A stretch of 64,000 nt of DNA from Selenomonadaceae bacterium (GTDB lineage: Bacteria > Bacillota > Negativicutes > Selenomonadales > Selenomonadaceae). Shown in pieces: positions 43,143-52,179 of this stretch. Position 1 is the first letter of the stretch. Each line of letters opens with the position of its first letter. The notes under the pieces are model-generated. The model did no database searches. It saw only the letters and a list, made by a program, of their open reading frames with translations, and was not told the origin of the DNA. A program made the translations under genes and the position numbers. Location of the stretch: the NCBI GenBank assembly GCA_017554235.1, contig JAFZIV010000009.1, positions 1 through 64,000 of the forward strand, given 5' to 3'.

Positions 43143-43643
43143 TTATTCTTCGTCTTCGTCGTCTTCTTCGCTAGCACTCCATACAACTTTCATAATTGGC
43201 GGAATGCACTTGTCCATAATATCGCTCAAAAGTACAACCATCGTTCCGACTTGCTTGTCGATAACGTTTTCGTCTGTTCCAAAAATTGTGAAGTCGTACG
43301 CAGCTAAAATATCACCGTCACTGTCCAATGAAACAGTTACGTAACGATATTTATTGTTAAGCGCATTAATAACTTTCAACAATTCATTCTGTTTTGACTT
43401 CGGCGTATCTTCGGCAAGATAGCAACGAATTTTAGAATCTCCGTGAGAAGAAACTTCAAATTTAACGTTTAAGCCCGGACAATTCTTAGCAGACATAGGA
43501 AGAGCAAAAATAGTTCTGTCCTCAAATGTCCTTACGTTAAAATGCCAACCGTTATTTTCAAAAGCCGCTTCAACAAGTTTTCCGTAATTAATTTTTTCTT
43601 CAATATTTTTCTTTGTATTTTCCTCAACGTTTTTCTTCGCCAT
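43143..43643 (-). CDS. YbjN-domain protein
   Basis: 166 residues from ATG 43643 (GGAGGG upstream). YbjN-type alpha/beta domain at about 20-150 (NNGWHFNVRTFEDRTIFAL, KYRYVTVSLDSDGDILAAYD in parts) and an acidic DEDEE C-terminus. YbjN proteins are thought to act like type III secretion chaperone folds and have been linked to stress and motility in E. coli; role here unknown. Confidence 0.75.
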   Translation of the reverse strand: MAKKNVEENTKKNIEEKINYGKLVEAAFENNGWHFNVRTFEDRTIFALPMSAKNCPGLNVKFEVSSHGDSKIRCYLAEDTPKSKQNELLKVINALNNKYRYVTVSLDSDGDILAAYDFTIFGTDENVIDKQVGTMVVLLSDIMDKCIPPIMKVVWSASEEDDEDEE

Positions 43644-43740
43644 AGAATTTCCCTCCATGTCAAGATTAAAAAATAGAAAACTAACCAATTACCCATTGCG
43701 GGAAGGTTGAAAAATATTTGCAAGTTTATCAAAAATTTTT

Positions 43741-44661
43741 TCAACCGTCAAGCAATTTGGTTTTCAGAAAATCCAAGTCTGCGCGGAGTTGCATTTTCAG
43801 TTCCTCGACAGATGCGAAAGTTTTTTCGTCACGAATTTTTTCAATAAAACTGACGGAAATTTTTTCGCCGTAAATGTCATCGTTAAATTCATCGATAAAA
43901 ACTTCCAGCCTCCGCTTGGCAACTTTGAATGTTGGATTGTCGCCAATGTTTGCAATGCCGTTGAAATTTTTTTCACGAACTTTAACGCGTACAACGTAAG
44001 CACCATTAGGCAACATTGAATGTTTATCGTCAATTTCCAAATTCGCCGTAGGAAATCCAAACTTCCTACCGCGTTTATCGCCGTGAACAACTTGCGATGT
44101 GTAAGTAAATTCGTGTCCCAAAAATTCATTCGCCGCTTGAAGTTCGCCCGCCGCAATCAACGCACGTATTTTCGTACTGCTAACCGTTTTTCTGTCAATC
44201 GTAACCGCAGGACAAACTTCAGCCTTAAAACCGTAACTTTCGCCCTCACGAATCAGCATTCGTCCGTTGCCGCGTCCGAACCTTCCAAAAGTATAATTCG
44301 GACCCGTTACTACATATTCAGGCGAAATTTTTTCACGGAGCATATCTAAAAATTCTTCAGGCGTCTTACGGCTTAACTCTTTCGTAAAAGAAATTTCAAT
44401 CAAGACTTGTACGCCGAGCGATTCAAAAATTTCACGCCGCAAATTTATACTTCCGACAGTAAGCGGAACATTTTCCGGCGCAATTATGTTTAGTGGGTGA
44501 TTGGAAAAAGTCAACACCATTGCTGTACCGTTAATCTGCGCGGCAATTTCAACTGCGCGGCGAATTATGCTGGCGTGTCCTATGTGTACGCCGTCGAACA
44601 TTCCCAACGCAACGACGGGCTTTTCATAAGACACGCGCATAAATTTTTTAATAATATCCAT
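43741..44661 (-). CDS. ribF: Bifunctional riboflavin kinase / FAD synthetase
   Basis: 306 residues. N-terminal nucleotidyltransferase domain (ALGMFDGVHIGHASII, TFSNHPLN, GPNYTFGRFGRGN, STKIRALI) makes FAD. C-terminal riboflavin kinase domain (GDKRGRKFGFPTANLEID, GIANIGDNPTF, EVFIDEF) makes FMN. Completes flavin supply together with ribBA at the other end of the window. Two candidate ATGs (44661 and 44640), neither with a good ribosome binding site. Confidence 0.95.
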   Translation of the reverse strand: MDIIKKFMRVSYEKPVVALGMFDGVHIGHASIIRRAVEIAAQINGTAMVLTFSNHPLNIIAPENVPLTVGSINLRREIFESLGVQVLIEISFTKELSRKTPEEFLDMLREKISPEYVVTGPNYTFGRFGRGNGRMLIREGESYGFKAEVCPAVTIDRKTVSSTKIRALIAAGELQAANEFLGHEFTYTSQVVHGDKRGRKFGFPTANLEIDDKHSMLPNGAYVVRVKVREKNFNGIANIGDNPTFKVAKRRLEVFIDEFNDDIYGEKISVSFIEKIRDEKTFASVEELKMQLRADLDFLKTKLLDG

Positions 44662-44667
44662 TTTAGC

Positions 44668-44706
44668 TTTTAGGGAAATTTTCTTATCCCTTATCCCTTA
44701 TTCCCT
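44668..44706. repeat. Short heptad repeat overlapping the 3' end of the DUF815 gene
   Basis: CTTATCC repeated twice, then CTTATTC and CCTAA, with AGGGAAA as a partial partner on the left. On the minus strand it encodes the last residues (LGNKG and stop) of the DUF815 ATPase, so the element has supplied a gene end. Confidence 0.65.
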
Positions 44707-45839
44707 AAATAATTTTTCACGAATTGTTGAGCCGTCCGACCGTTCCTGCCGGAATGTGACATTTCCCAACGTAAACCCTCAAGCCGCAAAGTTTCCGCGT
44801 CCAACTCAATATCATTTTTCTTCAACATATGCTGAATAATTTCAAGATATTCATTTTGCGACGGCGGATAATAATGCACAATCAGCCCGAATCTGTCAGA
44901 AAGCGAAATGGTTTCGTTTACGCTGTCATCATTATATCTGTCTTCAAAATCTTTTTCGCGTATCAAATGCCGCCTGTTACTCGTCGCGTAAATTAAAACA
45001 TTTTGCGGCAAAGATTCAACGCCGCCTTCAATCGCCGACTTTAAATATTTATATTCTGATTCTGATTCGTCAAAAGATAAGTCGTCAAGGAAGATTATAA
45101 ACCTCTTACCTGCAAAATTTCGTAACGTCTCCATAACGGCGGGCAAATATTTTAATTGCGGCTTTGTCAGTTGGACAAGTCGAAGTCCGCGCGTATAATT
45201 TTCGTTGACAAGAGCCTTGACACTTGATGATTTACCAGTACCGCGTGCACCTACAAGCAATACATTATTGGCAGGCTTGTGTTCGATAAAGGCGTTTGTA
45301 TTTTTCGTAAGCAATTCTTTTTGATGAGCATAACCAATTAAATCGTCAAGGTGTATCGTCTCAAAATATTTTATGCCGATAAGATTTTTAGTCGTCTCGT
45401 CGAAACGAAATGCACGATAATCCGCAATGTCGCCGCAACCAAATTTTTTGTAATGCTCAATCAACGCGTCAACAATTTCGTCAACGCCGCGCAGATTGTC
45501 AAGCTTACTCATAAGCGTGTTAAAGGATTCGGAATTATTTTTGACGGTGGGATTGTAATTTGCAAGAAAATTTTGCTCCGCGTAAAAAAATTTGTCGAAA
45601 AACAAAATCTTTATGTCATGCTTAAAAATTTCGCGTAAACTCTCACCAATTTTGCCGCCGGTGCGTTCAATCGTCGTCGAAATTAAATTCGGCTCGTGCG
45701 CCAATTTGTAAATGATATAGCTGCGGTAAAGATTGCCGCTTAAACCTGCACGCTCGGCAATTTCGACAAGCGACGCGACAGTTATATTCTCATCGTCAAT
45801 AAAATTTCTTAAGACAATTAATTCTTTAAATGTATTCAA
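44691..45839 (-). CDS. DUF815-type AAA ATPase
   Basis: 382 residues. N-terminal helical region (1-150), then an AAA core with HLDDLIGYAHQKELL, Walker A VLLVGARGTGKSSSVKAL, Walker B FIIFLDDLSFD, sensor LIYATSNRRHL and LSDRFGL. DUF815 ATPases are widespread and poorly characterised. The C-terminal QQFVKNYLGNKG runs into a heptad repeat. Upstream of ribF in the same direction; another heptad repeat lies upstream of the start. Confidence 0.85.
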   Translation of the reverse strand: MNTFKELIVLRNFIDDENITVASLVEIAERAGLSGNLYRSYIIYKLAHEPNLISTTIERTGGKIGESLREIFKHDIKILFFDKFFYAEQNFLANYNPTVKNNSESFNTLMSKLDNLRGVDEIVDALIEHYKKFGCGDIADYRAFRFDETTKNLIGIKYFETIHLDDLIGYAHQKELLTKNTNAFIEHKPANNVLLVGARGTGKSSSVKALVNENYTRGLRLVQLTKPQLKYLPAVMETLRNFAGKRFIIFLDDLSFDESESEYKYLKSAIEGGVESLPQNVLIYATSNRRHLIREKDFEDRYNDDSVNETISLSDRFGLIVHYYPPSQNEYLEIIQHMLKKNDIELDAETLRLEGLRWEMSHSGRNGRTAQQFVKNYLGNKG

Positions 45840-45854
45840 AATTTTATCCCCTTA

Positions 45855-45943
45855 AGTTTAGTAAATAGTGGTTAGTGAATAGTAAATAGTGGTTAGTTAA
45901 CGTTAATGCTACTATTTACTATTAACTATTTACCATTAACTTT
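45855..45943. repeat. Heptad inverted repeat between manA and the DUF815 gene
   Basis: Units of AGTAAAT, AGTGGTT, AGTGAAT, AGTAAAT, AGTGGTT on the left; ACTATTT, ACTATTA, ACTATTT, ACCATTA on the right. It fills the gap and ends just before the manA stop codon. Confidence 0.88.
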
Positions 45944-46861
45944 TCACATAGTTGTTAAAAGTGCGTCGGCAATTCCTTCAAGCGTCCATTTACCTGAATT
46001 GGCTGGTATGAAAAAGCTGTCTCCCTTCGTGTAAGTTAAAGTTTCATCGTCGACAGAAATTTTACCTTGCCCGTCCAAAATCAACACGCTTAAAAAACTT
46101 TCGGCGGTAACTGTTCCTTCAAGCCGCGCTGATATTTTTCCATCCAAATTAATTTTATCAACGGTGAAATATTTGCAACGTGCAATGTGCGGATAATTTT
46201 CTGCCTTATCGTCGAAGGGCTTTAAATCGGCAACGTCAAGAGCTTTTTCAACGTGTAATGCCCGCCGTTTACCGTCCGCGCCGATTCTGTCATAATCGTA
46301 AATGCGATAGGATACATTAGAATTTTGCTGAACTTCCGCGAGTAGAATTCCTTTGCCGACGGAATGAATTGTTCCTGCCGGTATGAAAAAACAGTTTCCC
46401 TTCTGCGCGGGAACTTTTTGCAAAATTTCTTCCAAAGTATTTTCCGCAATGCGTTTAACAAATTCTTCCTTAGTGACGTTACGATTAAGCCCGCGATAAA
46501 TAAAAGCATTAGGAGTGGCGTCTAGAATATACCAAAATTCATTTTTGCCGAGTTGTCCTTCAAATTTATGCGCGTAATCGTCGGAGGGATGAACTTGTAC
46601 AGAAAGATTATCCTGCGCGTCAATAAATTTTATCAAAATCGGAAATTCATCAGCGTTATAACCTTCGGCGGCAAGATATTCACGAAAACTTTTTCCCGCA
46701 TATTTTCCATTAGTGATAACAGACGATCCGTCTTTGTGCGCGGCAAGCATCCAAGCTTCTGCCAAAATTTTTCTATCAAAATTTATTCCGTATTTTTCAA
46801 TTAATCTTCGCCCGCCCCAAAGATAATCTTTGCAAGCAGGCGCAAGTTTTAGAATCGCTAT
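45944..46861 (-). CDS. manA: Mannose-6-phosphate isomerase, class I
   Basis: About 306 residues. Cupin phosphomannose isomerase with zinc ligands in LSVQVHPSDDYA, KNEFWYIL and FIPAGTIHSVGKG. Interconverts fructose 6-phosphate and mannose 6-phosphate, feeding GDP-sugar or glycan synthesis. The first ordinary start (TTG 46765) would cut off an in-frame conserved N-terminus (LAPACKDYLWGGRRLIEKYG in the right place). Upstream there is AGAGAGG at 46876-46870 but no ATG, GTG or TTG; ATA 46861 has the best spacing and ATT 46867 is closer. I placed the start at 46861. Confidence 0.88.
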   Translation of the reverse strand: MAILKLAPACKDYLWGGRRLIEKYGINFDRKILAEAWMLAAHKDGSSVITNGKYAGKSFREYLAAEGYNADEFPILIKFIDAQDNLSVQVHPSDDYAHKFEGQLGKNEFWYILDATPNAFIYRGLNRNVTKEEFVKRIAENTLEEILQKVPAQKGNCFFIPAGTIHSVGKGILLAEVQQNSNVSYRIYDYDRIGADGKRRALHVEKALDVADLKPFDDKAENYPHIARCKYFTVDKINLDGKISARLEGTVTAESFLSVLILDGQGKISVDDETLTYTKGDSFFIPANSGKWTLEGIADALLTTM

Positions 46862-46888
46862 TTTAATTACCTCTCTTTACTTTCAGGG

Positions 46889-46945
46889 AAAAGTAATCAG
46901 TGATAAGTAAAACTTCTGACCACTGACCACTTTTCACTGATCATT
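46889..46945. repeat. Heptad inverted repeat behind the PBP gene
   Basis: AGTAATC, AGTGATA, AGTAAAA on the left; TGACCAC, TGACCAC, TTTTCAC, TGATCAT on the right. Its end coincides with the PBP stop codon. Confidence 0.85.
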
Positions 46946-49262
46946 AATTTCTTCCTTTGCCACCGGTATCATTTGGGGAAGGTGCGTCATTGGAAACCGG
47001 TTCGGACGCAGGTTCATAAACAGGTTGAGATGCAGGCTCATAAAACGGCTCGGATGCAGGTTCATAAACTGGTTGAGATGCAGGCTCGTAAACCGGCTCA
47101 TTGTGAGTAGGTTCATCTCGACTTGTATCATGATAACCGGGATTATAACCTGTTCCGTCATCAGCCGGAGGTGGCGTATAATCATTGCGCCTTTCTTCGT
47201 AATGTTCAGGTTCAGAACGTCTTTCAGGTTGATACTCGTAATTGCTACTTGGAGAATTATAAGATTCTTCAGACTGACGTTGCCGATCATAATAACCTTC
47301 ATCGCGTTGAGTGCCACCGCCGCCGCTACCTGTCGTTATTGGCGCACTACGTTGCTCAACAACCAAATCATTAAATTCATGAACAGGAACATTAAGTAGA
47401 GCATTCTGCATAAAATGACTCCAAATATTTGCGGGAACACCACCGCCCATAATTCCATCAAGCGGCGAATTGTCATCATTTCCAACCCAAACACCTGCGA
47501 CTAAATCAGGCGTGTAACCTACAAACCAAGCGTCTTTAAAATCGGAAGTCGTTCCTGTCTTACCTGCGGCAGGTCGTCCGATATTTGCGCCTTTACCTGT
47601 ACCGCGTTTTATAACATCTTCCAACATACTTGTCAAAGCGGCGGCACTTTCAGGCGTTATAACCTGCGTACCTGCGGAGCTTGCCTCCTCCAGAATATTT
47701 CCGTTACGGTCAAGCACTTTCGTAATAACAATGTGCGGAATGAAAACGCCGTCATTAGCAAAAGTACAATAAGCATTAGTAATTTCAAGAGGCGTAACTC
47801 CTCGCGTCAATCCGCCCAATGCCGTCGAGTAATTATTATCGTTTGGGTCTCCTTCCAATACAAAAGTTGAAATGCCCATTTGATACGCGTAATTAATCGC
47901 TTGATACATGCCCAACGCCATTGCAATTTTTACTGTCGGCACATTCATTGAGAAAGTTGCAACTTGACGCATTGTGACACTGCCGGAAAATCTTCCGCTG
48001 TCATTTTGCGGCGACCAACCGTCAATAGTAACGGGACTATCTTCAATGACTGTGTCCGGCGTAAAATTATTTTCCAACGCGGCAACAAATACAAAAGGTT
48101 TAAAAGCAGAACCCGGTTGACGCTCTGCCATTGACGCGCGATTAAATTGATCTGTGCCGCGTCCGCCAACCATTGCCTTGACGTAGCCGGTTTTAGGATC
48201 AATCGCTACAACTGCTCCTTGCGGCTGGACAATTCCGTTAGCGTCCGTGTAATCCGTCGGCAGGTATGTCAACAAAGCTTGTTCCGCCATACGCTGAATA
48301 TCTAAATCAATCGTCGTGTAAATTTTTAAGCCTTCTTTATAAAGTGCGTCCGCACCGTATTTTTCAACCATTACATTTGTTACATAGTTGATAAAATACA
48401 TTGCGTCTTTCAATTCTTCAGGACGATTGGGCTGGGCGAATACCAATTCCATATTTTTCGCCTCATACGCCTCATCAGAGCGGATGTAATGATATTTAAC
48501 CATCTGATCAAGCACCATGTTACGCCGTTCAAGTGATGCTTGCAGATTGTTAAACGGCGAATAATAATTAGGACTCTTAGGAATGCCTGCCAACAATGCG
48601 CACTCCGATAAATTTAAATCCTCAACATTTTTGTCAAAGTAAATTTTCGCCGCCGCCTGTACACCATACGCGCCTTGTCCAAAATAAATTTGGTTCATAT
48701 ACATTTCAAGAATCTCTTGCTTAGTATATTGCTTTTCAATTTGCAGTGCCAAAAAAATTTCTTGAATCTTTCGCTTGAAAGTTCTTTCTTGCGTAAGGTA
48801 AGCATTTTTCGCTAACTGTTGAGTAATAGTCGAGCCGCCTTCGGAAATTTCTTGATCCTTCAAATTTGCGTATAAGGCACGTGCTAAACCTTTCGGATCA
48901 ATGCCGTTATGCTCGTAAAATCGATTGTCCTCAACAGCGATGAAAGCGTTTTGTAAATTGCTTGGAACTTGCTCAATTTTTACGGGCATACGATTTTCGA
49001 CGGCATGAATGTTAGCAATTTCATTACCTGCCGAATCGTAAATCTGCGATGACGCTGGCGGCAAAATATCCTGTGAAATGTCCGGCTTTGTGTTAATGTT
49101 AGCCGTGACAAATCCTATTGCGACACCGACAGCAGTCACGACAAGAAAAATTATAAGTCCAAAAAAAATTTTAAGGAAAATTGTCAACTTGTTGCGTGCG
49201 GCAATTCGTTTTCGTCTTGCTTCGGACGCGGCGTCATTTCCTTGAGTATTTGTTTCTGCCAT
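46944..49262 (-). CDS. Class A penicillin-binding protein (PBP1A type)
   Basis: 772 residues from ATG 49262 (GGGAGGG upstream). Cytoplasmic basic N-terminus, one membrane helix (about 30-55), GT51 glycosyltransferase domain (EDNRFYEHNGID, GGSTITQQLAKN, NQIYFGQGAYGVQAAA), then transpeptidase with SAFKPF (SxxK), SMN (SxN) and KTGTT (KTG). Polymerises and crosslinks peptidoglycan. The C-terminal ~140 residues are low complexity (Arg/Tyr/Glu/Pro) and end in tandem VYEPASQP-type repeats encoded by DNA repeats at 46990-47100. Confidence 0.95.
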   Translation of the reverse strand: MAETNTQGNDAASEARRKRIAARNKLTIFLKIFFGLIIFLVVTAVGVAIGFVTANINTKPDISQDILPPASSQIYDSAGNEIANIHAVENRMPVKIEQVPSNLQNAFIAVEDNRFYEHNGIDPKGLARALYANLKDQEISEGGSTITQQLAKNAYLTQERTFKRKIQEIFLALQIEKQYTKQEILEMYMNQIYFGQGAYGVQAAAKIYFDKNVEDLNLSECALLAGIPKSPNYYSPFNNLQASLERRNMVLDQMVKYHYIRSDEAYEAKNMELVFAQPNRPEELKDAMYFINYVTNVMVEKYGADALYKEGLKIYTTIDLDIQRMAEQALLTYLPTDYTDANGIVQPQGAVVAIDPKTGYVKAMVGGRGTDQFNRASMAERQPGSAFKPFVFVAALENNFTPDTVIEDSPVTIDGWSPQNDSGRFSGSVTMRQVATFSMNVPTVKIAMALGMYQAINYAYQMGISTFVLEGDPNDNNYSTALGGLTRGVTPLEITNAYCTFANDGVFIPHIVITKVLDRNGNILEEASSAGTQVITPESAAALTSMLEDVIKRGTGKGANIGRPAAGKTGTTSDFKDAWFVGYTPDLVAGVWVGNDDNSPLDGIMGGGVPANIWSHFMQNALLNVPVHEFNDLVVEQRSAPITTGSGGGGTQRDEGYYDRQRQSEESYNSPSSNYEYQPERRSEPEHYEERRNDYTPPPADDGTGYNPGYHDTSRDEPTHNEPVYEPASQPVYEPASEPFYEPASQPVYEPASEPVSNDAPSPNDTGGKGRN

Positions 49263-49448
49263 AAAAATTCCCTCCCGCGCAGATTTTATCACAAAACACC
49301 TTGCTACGTCGATAAAATTTTTTTATTTTAAAAATTTTTAATGTAAAAATAATCGAAGTGTTTTTAAAAAGTTACAAATGACTTTTACGTTGACTTTTAA
49401 TCTTATAAACTTTAAAATTAACTTCAAAATGCAATGGGAGGGGTCAAT

Positions 49449-50723
49449 TTGTTTTTTTCAAAGGGGAGAAGATTGGCTACAGCAATGGCGTTGTTTTTGT
49501 CTGCAACAGTTTTTGTCGGTTGCGGTTCAGAAGAACCTAAACAGCAACAAGTTCAAGCGAAACAAGTTAAAGCCATGAAGGTGATTCAGCGAACTACGCC
49601 GATTACGAGTGAATACGCCGGACATTTGGTAGGTATCGAGGAAGTAAAGGTTCAATCTAAAGTCAACGGCAATGTCGTAGAAAAATATTTCAACGGCGGT
49701 GATTATGTAGAAGCCGGAGATTTGCTTTTCAAAATTGATTCGCGTCAATATGAATCTGCCATACTCAAAGCACAAGCCGATTTAGCTAAAGCCGAAGCTG
49801 TCCTCCAACAATCGATAGCAACTTACAAAAACTCTTTGATTGATCTTCACCGTGATGAACAACTTTTTAAGGAATCAGCAATCGCTGAACAAGTTGTTAC
49901 GACTCAAGCGGCATTAGTTCGAGCAAATGAAGCAAACTGCGCCGCTAATGAAGCATCAATTTATGCCTGTGAAGCTGCTTTAAGAACTGCTCAAGAAAAT
50001 TTAGATGATACAAAAATCTACGCACCAATTTCAGGAAAGACAGGACTTAACGACGTTGCGGTAGGAACTTTCGCCGCCGCAGGTAATACAAATCTTGTTA
50101 CAATCGGATCGACTGATCCTATTTATGCGCAATTTTCAATCAGTGAAGCTGAATATTTGAAGTTCATTACGATACAATCTAATCAGACGGACAGAAATCC
50201 TCTGCGAGTTTCAATCACCTTGACGGACGGCAAAGAATATCCTTATTCCGGCGAAGTCGTCGAAGTTGACAGGGAACTTGCCAACAATACCGGTTCATTG
50301 GTGATGAAGGCGGAATTTCCTAATCCTAGCGGCACATTAATTCCCGGTATGTTTGCTCGCGTCAGACTTTCGGGAGAAAGTATTCCAAATGCAATTTTAG
50401 TTCCTCAACGTGCGGTTCAGCAACTTTTAGGAAAATCTTTCGTTATGGTTGTCGGCAATGATAATAAATCGGAAGCACGCAATATTGAAATTGGTCAGCA
50501 AATCGGCAGTTATTATGTTGTGACAAGCGGAGTTACTGCAAAAGATACGATTGTTGTCGAAGGCTTGACGAATCTGCGCGAAGGAGTTGATCTTGCAGTT
50601 ACGACTGTGACACCAACCGAAATGGGGTTTACTTTTGTGGACGTTACCAGCCAATATAATTCAGATTCAAATATGACGACACCGCTTGACAGTCCAAACT
50701 CTCCCGGTAATTTGAGTCGTTAA
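49449..50723 (+). CDS. RND efflux periplasmic adaptor (AcrA/MexE type) lipoprotein
   Basis: 424 residues from TTG 49449; GGGAGGGG lies 6-7 bases upstream, and the ATG at 49434 overlaps that site. Lipoprotein signal with lipobox VFVGC. Then beta-barrel and lipoyl segments (VQSKVNGNVVEKYFNGGDYVEAGD in parts), an alpha-hairpin (about 100-175), and YAPISGKTGLNDVAVGTFA, IPGMFARVRL and ILVPQRAV. It bridges the inner-membrane pump and an outer-membrane channel. The cognate pump is probably the RND gene at 58758, about 8 kb away. No TolC-like gene is in the window. Confidence 0.93.
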   Translation: MFFSKGRRLATAMALFLSATVFVGCGSEEPKQQQVQAKQVKAMKVIQRTTPITSEYAGHLVGIEEVKVQSKVNGNVVEKYFNGGDYVEAGDLLFKIDSRQYESAILKAQADLAKAEAVLQQSIATYKNSLIDLHRDEQLFKESAIAEQVVTTQAALVRANEANCAANEASIYACEAALRTAQENLDDTKIYAPISGKTGLNDVAVGTFAAAGNTNLVTIGSTDPIYAQFSISEAEYLKFITIQSNQTDRNPLRVSITLTDGKEYPYSGEVVEVDRELANNTGSLVMKAEFPNPSGTLIPGMFARVRLSGESIPNAILVPQRAVQQLLGKSFVMVVGNDNKSEARNIEIGQQIGSYYVVTSGVTAKDTIVVEGLTNLREGVDLAVTTVTPTEMGFTFVDVTSQYNSDSNMTTPLDSPNSPGNLSR

Positions 50724-50743
50724 AATTTTTAGGAGTGTTCCCC

Positions 50744-51409
50744 ATGTCTTTTCCACAACTTAAAGTGATTGACGTTAAAGATGTACCATTTGCATTCCGC
50801 CCTGATTCAAGTGATCCTGGTATAATGCAACAAATTTTTCATAACGGCGATTACATTTTGCCGATAAAGAATTTTCAGCCGAAATTGATTTTGGATTGTG
50901 GCGGCAATATCGGTTGTGCGTCAGTATTCTTCGCGAATATTTATTCTGACGCGCAGATTTACGCCGTTGAGCCTGAGCGTATGAATTTTAAAATTTTAAC
51001 GTACAACACAATTTTCTACGACAATATTCACCCGATAAATTCTGCTTTGTGGGACAAAGAAACTTTTATACGTATTGAAGATAGAGGCTACGGTGCATGT
51101 GGATATATGACGTTTGAGACGACGGCAGAATATCCTCAAGCGATTGGTACAACTACGGTATCGAAGATTTTAGCCGAGTCCGGCTTTGATGAAATAGATT
51201 TGTTGAAGATTGACATTGAAGGCGCAGAGAAGGAAGTTTTCAGCTCACCTGATGTTTATGATTGGTTGTCGAAAGTTAAAGTACTGGTTATCGAACTTCA
51301 TGACCGTATGAAAAAAGGTTGCTCGCGTGCATTTTTTACGGCAATGTCGAAATATGATTGGCACTTTGAACTGCGCGGAGAAAATTTAATTTTTATGCGT
51401 GAAGAATAA
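50744..51409 (+). CDS. FkbM-family methyltransferase
   Basis: 221 residues from ATG 50744 (AGGAG upstream). FkbM pattern: LILDCGGNIGCASVFFANIY (SAM loop), IYAVEPERMNF, then VSKILAESGFDEIDLLKIDIEGAEKEVFSS in parts and VLVIELHDR. These enzymes O-methylate sugars in glycan clusters. First gene of the block between the RND adaptor and pump. Confidence 0.9.
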   Translation: MSFPQLKVIDVKDVPFAFRPDSSDPGIMQQIFHNGDYILPIKNFQPKLILDCGGNIGCASVFFANIYSDAQIYAVEPERMNFKILTYNTIFYDNIHPINSALWDKETFIRIEDRGYGACGYMTFETTAEYPQAIGTTTVSKILAESGFDEIDLLKIDIEGAEKEVFSSPDVYDWLSKVKVLVIELHDRMKKGCSRAFFTAMSKYDWHFELRGENLIFMREE

Positions 51410-51427
51410 ATTTTTAGGGGTGATTGT

Positions 51428-52156
51428 ATGACGGACATTGAAAAGCTTAGAAAAATTTTAGCTGGAAGTAGCCGTGCAGTTTTCTTTGGCGGCGCAGGTA
51501 TGTCGACTGAATCGGGTATTCCTGATTTTCGCAGTGCGACGGGAATTTATAATCAAAAACTTAACAAAACTTTCAGCCCTGAAGAAATGGCATCCCATAG
51601 TTTTTTCGTCAATCACCCTGAAGAATTTTTTGAATTCTACCGCACAAGATTTATTTACCTTGACGCAAAACCTAACGCAGGACATTTTGCACTTGCTGAA
51701 CTTGAAAGGCGCGGAAATTTGGCGGCTATCGTTACTCAAAACATTGACGGACTTCACCAACTTGCCGGTTCAAAGACTGTTTATGAATTGCACGGCTCGA
51801 TACGTCGAAGCTATTGTACAAAGTGCCGCGAAAAGTACGACGTTGAATTTATTTTAGAGAATCGACCAATACCTTATTGTGAAAAATGCGGCGGGATTGT
51901 CAAGCCGGACGTTGTACTGTATGAAGAGGGTTTAAACGATAATATTTTAATGGCGTCTATTCGTGCGATTGCACAAGCTGATACTTTGATTGTCGGCGGT
52001 ACAAGTCTTGTCGTGTATCCTGCGGCAGGAATTGTAAATTATTTTCGCGGCGACCATTTAATTTTGATTAATAAGAGTGAAACCCGCGCAGATAAATTTG
52101 CTGAACTGGTGATTCGTGAAAATATCGGCGAAACACTTAGCAAATGTATACTTTAA
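51428..52156 (+). CDS. cobB: NAD-dependent protein deacylase (sirtuin)
   Basis: 242 residues. Sir2 motifs: FFGGAGMSTESGIPDFRSATG, TQNIDGLHQLAGS, the catalytic His in YELHGS, a four-Cys zinc site (CTKC...CEKC), VKPDVVLYEEGL and VGGTSLVVYPAAG. Removes acyl groups from lysine using NAD. Its presence among glycan genes is unusual. The C-terminus overlaps the reading frame leading into the next gene. Confidence 0.93.
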   Translation: MTDIEKLRKILAGSSRAVFFGGAGMSTESGIPDFRSATGIYNQKLNKTFSPEEMASHSFFVNHPEEFFEFYRTRFIYLDAKPNAGHFALAELERRGNLAAIVTQNIDGLHQLAGSKTVYELHGSIRRSYCTKCREKYDVEFILENRPIPYCEKCGGIVKPDVVLYEEGLNDNILMASIRAIAQADTLIVGGTSLVVYPAAGIVNYFRGDHLILINKSETRADKFAELVIRENIGETLSKCIL

Positions 52157-52179
52157 ATTTAATTGAAAGGATTGTTGAA

